Origin: a bacterium
GTDB lineage: Bacteria; Armatimonadota; Chthonomonadetes; Chthonomonadales; JAMCWF01
NCBI GenBank assembly: GCA_021842405.1
Contig: JAKBZR010000027.1
Location: 1-36,574, forward strand
DNA length: 36,574 nt
Direction of reading: 5' to 3'
Part shown: positions 13,482 to 20,291 of the stretch, piece after piece
Layout: each line of letters starts with the position of its first letter
Position numbering within the stretch: position 1 is the stretch's first letter
Translations under genes and position numbers: made by a program
Notes under the pieces: model-generated
What the model saw: only the letters and a program-made list of their open reading frames with translations
Databases searched by the model: none
Told to the model about the DNA's origin: nothing

Positions 13482-15997
13482 TATCTTTTTCTTTCTCCGA
13501 CGGTAAGGGAGTTTGGACGCGTCAAGTGGGTTTGATTGATACGCCCGGCGGCCGCTTGAAGCACCCGGTAGACTAATCCTCCTGGCTTGGTCGGAGCGGC
13601 AAAGTCCTCGCCCTCGAGAGCGGCTGGCAGTGACCAGAGCATCATATTCTGGTAATAGTCCCACCCATACGTCACATTCCCGGAATCACCGAGCACGATG
13701 TTGGGCTGATCCCAAGTGTTGCCTTTCTGACACACAATGCTGTACCATACTTTATGCGCCAGATCCAGACCGATCTCCTTCTCGCCGTTGTATATGTAGG
13801 TCATCGCAAGCATGAGGGCTTCCGGCGGGAAGTAGGCGTAGGTGCCATAACCTCCTACCCCCACTGCCGGAGAACCGTTCGGATTAGCATAATTGGCGGC
13901 GCCGTATTTGGTCACTGCAATATTGCATCGCAGGATCGTATCGAGCGTTTTAGCGGTGCGGTCCGGAGGGAATATGTTCGGCAGGTCTTCCTGACGTGCA
14001 ACCCACTCACCATCCAGTTGATTGGCGAATACCAGATCGGATATTTTCCCCGTCTCGGGCTCCCAGTAGTTCAAATAATAGTCACCCGCCCATAGCTTAC
14101 TCTCCAGAGCAGCCGACCCGGCTTTGAACCAATCCCGGCACTGCTTGGCAAATGCGGTATCACCAATCGCCTTCGCCATCCGTTCTGCAATAAGTATCTG
14201 GGCCAAGTGGAGGCCTCCTACATGGGTTACCATTCCGGCCCAGCCGGGTGCTGGAGCCTCAAACCATTCCGTACCCACGTTACCGGTAGGCATGGCGATG
14301 ATCCGCTCGCCGATCGGGTATGCGGGCCGTAAGTTGACCGTGTATATCAGGTTTTGCTTTACGATGGGATAGAACTCTTTGAGAAACTCCTTATCTTTCT
14401 GACCGTAGCACAGCCAGTAGCGATCTACCATCGTCGCCAGCGAAATACCATTCGTGGTGAACTGATAGCCCTTGGTTGGATTGGCAAAATCAATGGGCGG
14501 TGTGTTGCCCGTGCATCCGCCAAATATCCACACCGCTGCCCCATCTGGATATTGGTAGTGCTTGTAACCCCGTAGGGTCGAGAGAGCTAACTGAGGAAAG
14601 AAATATACCAGTGGTTGATTGCCGTAAAAACTACAAGGGATGCACTCAATCTGCGGGCAACCACGAGGACACTCGTTCAAGCCAAAAAGACCGCTGTCTG
14701 CTCGAACCCAGTTAAGAAGATTTTTTTGCTTCTGCGCCCACATCCCATCTTCCGGTATTAAATATAAAATATTTATCAGCGAATCGCGCAGCCAGATAGG
14801 GAGATGCTGATCGGTATAGATTACTTGCTGCCACGCCAGTACCCGCCTCAGCAACGAGGTATGCCATCGGGCAAGTGTCTGCGCCGCATCCGATGCGCTA
14901 GGGTAGTAACGGGCATACATGTGGGTAAATCTATGAGGTGCGCCGGCCCAATTGTAGCCGCCTGCATTCCACGTCGGCGCGTACCATGTCAGTACATATC
15001 GGACAACTTTACTGCCGCCCGGACGAAGGGTAAAGTCCACCACAGCCGAAGATCCGGCTTGATTTGAGGTGCTCTCCGGCAACTGCTTTGCAATCTTAAG
15101 CCAGGCGCCGGCCTCTGCGCCAAGCCCTCCACCCAACCGAAGGCTCTCCTTTCCGATGACGCCTAGACAATACGATGCATCCGGACTGGAAACCTCCACG
15201 CCGTTAAACCCTCCGTGCAACTCGGTGCGTTTGAACTGATCGCTGCCAGCCTCTTGGGGTAGCGGTCCCGGAAACGAAAATGCCAGCGTTCCCTTCTGTG
15301 TCTTGGGTGTGGTGTTGTGAAGATGTACCTCGAAGATAATACCAGGTAGTGTGGATGCCTTCAAATCACCGGGCAAGAAGGGTGACCAAGCGCGGAGACC
15401 TACGCTCACCGGCGCGTCGGTCTCAAACTCCATGTCAGCAACAGGATAATGGCCCCAGTAGTATATTTGACTGGGAGTAGATACACCCTTGAGATCAAGG
15501 TGGGATCGGGTCGGCAGGAAAGGAGCTTTAGTGTCAACATAACCGTTTCCACGCCATATTCTATAGGGAGTGCCCGGAGTGGAGGGCTGATATCCTCCCT
15601 CGCCATACTCTATCTTTTTAGGGTCGCAAAGTACCCATGTCTTCCCTCCAACGCTCAGTCCAAGAATGGGCAGATTGAGGGGACCGCGGCGAGGAATAAT
15701 TGTATTGAATAGTGTGCAGTAGCCAAGCAGCCCGCTCGTGGCCAAGTCTTGACATCCGGTATCAATGCCTCCCAGCGCCATGCCGTTTGTCACATGATCC
15801 TGAAGCCGATAGATCACTCCGCTGACGGGTGAGGTGAAGCCTTTCGCTCTAAACTGCACCCATTTCGCGCCGGGCAAGTTTGTGGGGAAGAGAGAAGGGG
15901 TGTTATTTTTCATTCTCTCAGCTCTGGACACGCCGGTAATACCCAGAGATAGGGCTAATATTGATGCAAGTGTCATCAATAGATGTCGTTGAATCAC
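13481..15997 (-). CDS. Secreted GH116-like glycoside hydrolase
   Basis: An 838-residue protein with a clear signal peptide (LLMTLASILALSLGITGVSRA). The N-terminal half is a beta-sandwich-like domain beginning GMALGGIDTGCQDL, like the G-GG-G motif at the front of glucosylceramidase-type (GH116) enzymes. The C-terminal (alpha/alpha)6-barrel half contains HLPIWLRDSLINILYL, the ECPRGC..IECIPCSFYG segment where GH116 has its nucleophile region, and the conserved end WDYYQNMMLWSLPAALEG. It probably hydrolyses beta-glucosides or similar glycans outside the cytoplasm. The usual nucleophile motif is diverged and Cys-rich, so catalytic assignment is uncertain. Normal length; first gene of a two-gene unit. 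Confidence 0.65.
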   Translation of the reverse strand: MIQRHLLMTLASILALSLGITGVSRAERMKNNTPSLFPTNLPGAKWVQFRAKGFTSPVSGVIYRLQDHVTNGMALGGIDTGCQDLATSGLLGYCTLFNTIIPRRGPLNLPILGLSVGGKTWVLCDPKKIEYGEGGYQPSTPGTPYRIWRGNGYVDTKAPFLPTRSHLDLKGVSTPSQIYYWGHYPVADMEFETDAPVSVGLRAWSPFLPGDLKASTLPGIIFEVHLHNTTPKTQKGTLAFSFPGPLPQEAGSDQFKRTELHGGFNGVEVSSPDASYCLGVIGKESLRLGGGLGAEAGAWLKIAKQLPESTSNQAGSSAVVDFTLRPGGSKVVRYVLTWYAPTWNAGGYNWAGAPHRFTHMYARYYPSASDAAQTLARWHTSLLRRVLAWQQVIYTDQHLPIWLRDSLINILYLIPEDGMWAQKQKNLLNWVRADSGLFGLNECPRGCPQIECIPCSFYGNQPLVYFFPQLALSTLRGYKHYQYPDGAAVWIFGGCTGNTPPIDFANPTKGYQFTTNGISLATMVDRYWLCYGQKDKEFLKEFYPIVKQNLIYTVNLRPAYPIGERIIAMPTGNVGTEWFEAPAPGWAGMVTHVGGLHLAQILIAERMAKAIGDTAFAKQCRDWFKAGSAALESKLWAGDYYLNYWEPETGKISDLVFANQLDGEWVARQEDLPNIFPPDRTAKTLDTILRCNIAVTKYGAANYANPNGSPAVGVGGYGTYAYFPPEALMLAMTYIYNGEKEIGLDLAHKVWYSIVCQKGNTWDQPNIVLGDSGNVTYGWDYYQNMMLWSLPAALEGEDFAAPTKPGGLVYRVLQAAAGRINQTHLTRPNSLTVGERKR

Positions 15998-16055
15998 GGT
16001 ATTCTCCTTGTTTGATATTGTTGTTTGCCAAGTTACTCTCGTTATTCAATGATTC

Positions 16056-16360
16056 TCATGCCTGAAAGGGTACGTCGTTCAGTTTATATATCTCCTCATC
16101 GGTGAACAACGGAATGGGGTGTAGCTGAAGCCCTCCATCAATAACCAAGTATGTCCCGGTCGTATAGGGACTCAACCGATCGGAGAGGAGGAGTATGGCA
16201 GCGGGACCGACCTCATCAGGATTGCCAAATCGCCTCATTGGAATACTTCCTCGCAATCTTTCCAGCGGTTTACCAACCAGTCCCGCCGTTAACCGAGTAA
16301 TATAGTGCCCCGGGATGATCATATTAACGCGAATGCCATACGGAGCAAGTTCCGCCCACC
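16056..16360 (-). pseudogene. 3' fragment of a short-chain dehydrogenase/reductase
   Basis: Reading through the annotated ATG at 16322, the same frame extends upstream as WAAELAPYGIRVNMIIPG (first residues approximate at the join). It then continues SIPMRRFGNPDEVGPAAILL and TTGTYLVIDGGLQLHP, the standard last third of a classical SDR. The Rossmann glycine motif, the catalytic Ser and the YxxxK are absent because the gene is cut near 16360 and joined to a GH36 fragment. Confidence 0.88.
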
Positions 16361-17020
16361 CTCAAGCTCGAAATAGACTCCAAAAAGCAAACCTCTGTTA
16401 TGCGCATATCTTCGTAATGGCCCAAAACCATTTGGAAACCGCTTGGGATCCGGTTCTAGCCATTCTCCGTATGTGGCACACCAGGTTGGGCCATCCACAA
16501 TAAAAGCCTCCATCCCTGCCGCCGCCGCAACGTCCATACATTTTTCAACGTTAGCCGAATTATACGACATCCCTTGGTAAACCGAGAGCGGTTGATCCGA
16601 CGGAAAAAGGTATTGCACGCGGTACGATCTTTCAGGGTTACACGTCGGTACCACTGAACGGCGGATATGATCCTGCATGGTCTGAACGGCCGTGTCAAAA
16701 TTTCCTTTTATGTAAGCTAAATGGACAGTCGGTGTAGTGATTGTCTCGTCTGGAGCAATCACCCGCAATGCAGCCTTAAGCGCCATTGGACCAATTTTAA
16801 AAATAAGACCATTCTCATTCACAAATTCCATTCGATAACTAACCGGCCACCCCAGTTCCCCGAAGAAATACTCGCCGCGGGTTATTGCGTGAAGTATAAA
16901 GTAGGGTTTAGTCCAATACAATCCATCGAGTTGTTCCAATACGGTGACCTTATGATCCAACGACTTCCAGACAAACCAGCCGACATCCCCCCCTCGAAAG
17001 AACCGCGATTTAATCCGTAT
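16319..17020 (-). pseudogene. Internal fragment of a GH36-type alpha-galactosidase
   Basis: The minus strand reads VGWFVWKSLDHKVTVLEQLD from about 16990, then NPERSYRVQYLFPSDQPLSV, AAAAGMEAFIVDGPTWCATYG, EWLEPDPKRFPNGFGPLRRY and GLLFGVYFELEGG. These are the middle strands of the GH36/melibiase barrel, including the FxxDGxW and FPxGxxPL motifs and the GLxFGxxFE strand. About 700 residues are expected for the family and about 215 remain. The catalytic Asp-containing region downstream is lost at the join to the SDR, and the N-terminus is lost near 17020. A TTG at 16960 gives the longest formal ORF, but the gene is dead. Confidence 0.8.
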
Positions 17021-17149
17021 TTATGCAGGGATTTGCCGGCTTGATGGCGAATGGTATAAAAAGCCGCTAAAGTTGACCACCGCCGGGCCGCGCTCACCGG
17101 ATTTCAACCCTGATACGCACTGAAAAATTAAAACTATATAAAAAACCCA

Positions 17150-17257
17150 ATGAAGATGGCTGATATGATCAATGATAACAAATACCATTGCAAGCGCTGG
17201 CAATTCGGCGTCCCGCCGGCCGGCAACGCCAACTTCGCTTGGGTGGGCGCCACATGA
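17150..17257 (+). pseudogene. HsdM fragment directly upstream of hsdR
   Basis: From 17195 this frame reads RWQFGVPPAGNANFAWV and then GAT and stop. GxPPxGNANFAWxQH is a distinctive stretch found just after the NPPF motif in many type I modification subunits. The frame is open from ATG 17150 (MKMADMINDNKYHCK). The TGA at 17255 overlaps the hsdR ATG as ATGA, so the piece may now act as a leader peptide. It differs from the matching part of the HsdM encoded at 20285, so it comes from another type I system. Confidence 0.7.
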
Positions 17258-19788
17258 AGGAAGCCACAGCCCGAATCAAGATCAACAAGCTGCTCGAAGC
17301 GGCTGGCTGGCGTTTCTTCCCCGATAGTCAGGCCCGGGCCAACATCCGTCTTGAGTCGACCGTAGCAATCACAGCCGCCGACCTCGACTCCCTCGGCGAG
17401 AACTTCGAGAAGGCCGAGCGCGGCTTTGTCGACTTCCTTTTGCTCGACGTTCGGGGCTTCCCGTTGATCGTTTTGGAGGCCAAGGCCGAGGACAAAAATC
17501 CCCTCGTCGGCAAGGAGCAGGCCCGCAAGTACGCCCGCTCCCAGAACTGCCGCTTCGTCATTCTCTCCAACGGCAACCTGCACTACTTCTGGGACCTGGA
17601 GCGTGGCAATCCCTACGTCATCACCTCGTTTCCAACGCCTGAATCCATTGCTGGCTACCAAAAAACCACTCCGAACCCACAATGTCTGGTTGAAGAACGC
17701 ATCGAGGTGGACTACATCGTCCTGACCCAGCGTCCGACCTACCAGTCCGAGGCGGACTGGAAGAATGAGGCCGAACGCCCGGCATACATCCAGGCCAACA
17801 AGCTCCGGTTCCTGCGCCCCTACCAGCTCAAGGCCATTCATCAGTTGCAGGCCGCTGTGCGGGATGGGAACGACCGCTTCCTCTTCGAAATGGCGACGGG
17901 CACCGGCAAGACGCTGACCGCCGCGGCCGTGGTCAAGCTCTTCCTGCGCTCGGCCAACGCCCGGCGCGTGCTCTTCCTGGTGGATCGGCTGGAGCTGGAA
18001 GACCAGGCCAAGAAGGCGTTCACCAGCTTGCTCTCCGCCGACTTCCAAACGGTCATCTACAAGGACAACCGTGATGACTGGCGGCGGGCCGAGATCGTGG
18101 TCACCACGGTGCAGTCGCTGCTCTTCAACAACAAGTACCAGCGGCTCTTCTCGCCAACCGACTTCGATCTGGTGATTTCCGACGAAGCGCACCGCTCCAT
18201 CGGCGGCAATGCCCGCGCCGTCTTCGACTACTTCATCGGCTACAAACTGGGCCTGACCGCCACGCCGAGGGATTACCTGCGCCGCTTCGATAAGGACAAC
18301 CCAAGCACCCGCGACCCGCGCGAGGCCGAACGCCGCCTGCTGCTCGACACCTATCGCACATTCGGCTGCGAGAGCGGCCAGCCGACCTTCCGTTATTCGC
18401 TGCTCGATGGCGTTAAAGACGGCTACCTTCTCAACCCGACCGTGGTGGATGCGCGCACGGAAATCACCACCGAACTGCTCTCCGAAGAGGGTTTCATCGT
18501 CTCGTTCACCGACGATACCGGCGAGGATCAGCAGGAAACCTTAAAGCAGCAGGAGTTCGAGAGGAGCTTCTTCTCGGAGGCGACCAACCAGCTTTTCTGC
18601 AAGACCTTCCTCGAGAATGCGCTACGCGACCCGGTCAGCGGCGAGATCGGTAAGTCCATCGTCTTCGCTGTAAGCCAGAACCACGCCGCCAAGCTGGCGC
18701 AGATTCTCAACCAGATCGCCGACCGCATGTTCCCCGGCAAATACCAGTCCGACTTCGCTGTGCAGGTCACCTCGCAGGTGCCGGACGCCCAGCAGTTCAC
18801 CATCAACTTTGCCAACAACAACTTGCTCGGCTCGGGCAACTTCATCCCGGCCTACAAGACAAGTAAGGCGCGGGTGTGCGTTACCGTCGGCATGATGACC
18901 ACCGGCTACGACTGCACCGACATCCTCAACCTCGGTCTGTTCCGGCCCATCTTTTCACCAACCGATTTCATCCAGATCAAGGGGCGCGGCACCCGCAAGC
19001 ATAACTTCCTCGAACAGCTTTTCGACGACAGCCTCAAGGACGGCGTTTTGCAGCCGCAGAAGACCGGCTTCAAGCTCTTCGACTTCTTCGCCAACTGCGA
19101 GTACTTCGAGACCGAGTTCAACTACGACGAGGTGATCAAGCTGCCGCGGCCGACCGGCAAGCCCCGCGATGACGGCGGCCAAACCGGGCCGGTGGCGTAC
19201 GAGGGAACCTACGAGCACCTGGGCGCCGATATCCTCGCTTCGATCCAGATTGCGGAAGTGGGCGCCGAAGGCATGAAGATCGACCGAATGTTCTTCGAGC
19301 GCTTCGAAGAGGCCGTGCGCGAAGACCCGGTCATCGTCGAGGCCGTCGAAGCCGGCCAGTGGGATCGCGTGATCGACTACGTGAACCGCGAGGTCTTCGA
19401 CAAGCCCGAGGAGTACTACAGCCTCGACAAGCTGCGCAAGGCCGCCGCCGTGGACCGGCGCATCACCCTGCGCGAAATCCTAGAGAAAGTCTTTGGGCTG
19501 ATCCCGCGCTTCAAGAGCAAGGACGAATTGCTCGAAGAAGAGTTCGCCAAGTTCGTGGCCGACCACGTCCCCGAGCCCCCCTCGGCGATCCCGGCCATCA
19601 AGCACTATTTCAAGGCCTACGTCACCAGCGGGCGGGTGCGCGAAATCATCGACCAGCGCCAGTTCACCGACCTGGCCACCAACCCGGTGTTCTCGACCCA
19701 CGACTTCCGCGCCGTGCCAAAGAAGTACCGCACGCTGATTCCTGAATACGTCAAGGACTACGTTTCGTTGAACCAGTTCGCCGCCTGA
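17254..19788 (+). CDS. hsdR: Type I restriction enzyme, R (motor/nuclease) subunit
   Basis: The 844-residue HsdR translocates DNA with ATP and cuts far from the recognition site in complex with the M and S functions. The N-terminal nuclease domain contains GFVDFLLLDVRGFPLIVLEAK (Asp and the ExK of PD-(D/E)XK near residues 60-75). The SF2 helicase motor has Walker A FEMATGTGKT (about 210), motif II VISDEAH (about 308), motif III LGLTATP and motif VI IQIKGRGTRK. A C-terminal helical domain follows. The start at 17254 is preferred over 17188 because the latter would overlay the HsdM remnant and family homology begins with KEATARIKINKLLEAAGW. It is followed 11 bases later by the GxxExxY gene. Confidence 0.95.
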   Translation: MKEATARIKINKLLEAAGWRFFPDSQARANIRLESTVAITAADLDSLGENFEKAERGFVDFLLLDVRGFPLIVLEAKAEDKNPLVGKEQARKYARSQNCRFVILSNGNLHYFWDLERGNPYVITSFPTPESIAGYQKTTPNPQCLVEERIEVDYIVLTQRPTYQSEADWKNEAERPAYIQANKLRFLRPYQLKAIHQLQAAVRDGNDRFLFEMATGTGKTLTAAAVVKLFLRSANARRVLFLVDRLELEDQAKKAFTSLLSADFQTVIYKDNRDDWRRAEIVVTTVQSLLFNNKYQRLFSPTDFDLVISDEAHRSIGGNARAVFDYFIGYKLGLTATPRDYLRRFDKDNPSTRDPREAERRLLLDTYRTFGCESGQPTFRYSLLDGVKDGYLLNPTVVDARTEITTELLSEEGFIVSFTDDTGEDQQETLKQQEFERSFFSEATNQLFCKTFLENALRDPVSGEIGKSIVFAVSQNHAAKLAQILNQIADRMFPGKYQSDFAVQVTSQVPDAQQFTINFANNNLLGSGNFIPAYKTSKARVCVTVGMMTTGYDCTDILNLGLFRPIFSPTDFIQIKGRGTRKHNFLEQLFDDSLKDGVLQPQKTGFKLFDFFANCEYFETEFNYDEVIKLPRPTGKPRDDGGQTGPVAYEGTYEHLGADILASIQIAEVGAEGMKIDRMFFERFEEAVREDPVIVEAVEAGQWDRVIDYVNREVFDKPEEYYSLDKLRKAAAVDRRITLREILEKVFGLIPRFKSKDELLEEEFAKFVADHVPEPPSAIPAIKHYFKAYVTSGRVREIIDQRQFTDLATNPVFSTHDFRAVPKKYRTLIPEYVKDYVSLNQFAA

Positions 19789-19799
19789 GGAAGTTGGAC

Positions 19800-20291
19800 A
19801 TGGATGGACAGGATATACAGGATGAGAGATTGAAACATGAAGAAATAACAGGGATCGTGATCGGTTGCGCTTTTGATGTGATGAACGAACTCGGCGCCGG
19901 CTTTCTCGAGTCCGTGTACGAGAAGGCACTCCTTGTCGCGATCCGACATAAGGGCCTTTCTGCAACATCCCAACATGCGGTGAAGGTGATGTTTCGGGGT
20001 GAATGCGTTGGGGGCTTCTATGCAGATATCCTCGTTGAGGAAAAGGTGATCCTTGAGTTGAAAGCGGTCAAAGCCATCGCACCGGAACACCAGGCCCAGA
20101 TCATCAACTATTTGAACGCCACGGGAATCGAAGTCGGCCATCTCATCAACTTTGGCAACCCAAAGCTTGAGTACAAGCGATTCACAAGGATTTTAGACTT
20201 GGATGATCAGCATGCACGGGAACCATTTCGATTCCAATCGACGATCCTGTATATCCTGTTCATCAGGGTAATTTCTCAACAAGCATGCTAG
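19800..20291 (+). CDS. GxxExxY protein (PD-(D/E)XK-like) bracketed by inverted repeats
   Basis: A 163-residue protein matching the GxxExxY family: VIGCAFDVMNELGAGFLESV then YEKAL, where GFLESVY is the naming motif. FYADILVEEKVILELKAVKA holds an Asp and ExK as in PD-(D/E)XK nucleases, and EHQAQIINYLNATGIEVGHL and INFGNPKLEYKRF complete the fold. The family is widespread but, to my knowledge, lacks an established function. The start codon and first residues (MDGQDIQDER) and the C-terminal STILYILFIRVI are encoded by the flanking inverted repeats. The gene lies between hsdR and hsdMS, overlapping the latter's start, so it is co-transcribed. It may be cargo of a mobile repeat unit rather than part of the R-M machine. 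Confidence 0.88.
   Translation: MDGQDIQDERLKHEEITGIVIGCAFDVMNELGAGFLESVYEKALLVAIRHKGLSATSQHAVKVMFRGECVGGFYADILVEEKVILELKAVKAIAPEHQAQIINYLNATGIEVGHLINFGNPKLEYKRFTRILDLDDQHAREPFRFQSTILYILFIRVISQQAC
19803..20264. mobile_element. Candidate GxxExxY mobile unit with ACAGGAT inverted repeats
   Basis: The 21-base left end at 19803-19823 (contains GACAGGATATACAGGAT) is complementary to 20244-20264 (contains ATCCTGTATATCCTGTT) with one mismatch. The 462-base unit contains essentially only the GxxExxY gene. It sits between hsdR and hsdMS, which are normally adjacent. A repeat of the same family without a gene is inside hsdMS. No target duplication was recognised. Confidence 0.65.

Noticed and set aside
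13205-13506. Plus-strand ORFs between the beta-helix and GH116-like genes
   Set aside because: They are antisense to the 61-residue membrane protein or start in AT-rich DNA with no ribosome site.
17021-17203. 60-residue minus-strand ORF between the GH36 and hsdR regions
   Set aside because: It is a short reading frame over a junction with no recognisable motif and conflicts with the HsdM remnant on the plus strand.
17134-18192. 352-residue minus-strand ORF opposite hsdR
   Set aside because: It is an antisense shadow caused by strong third-position GC bias; the plus strand carries helicase and nuclease motifs.
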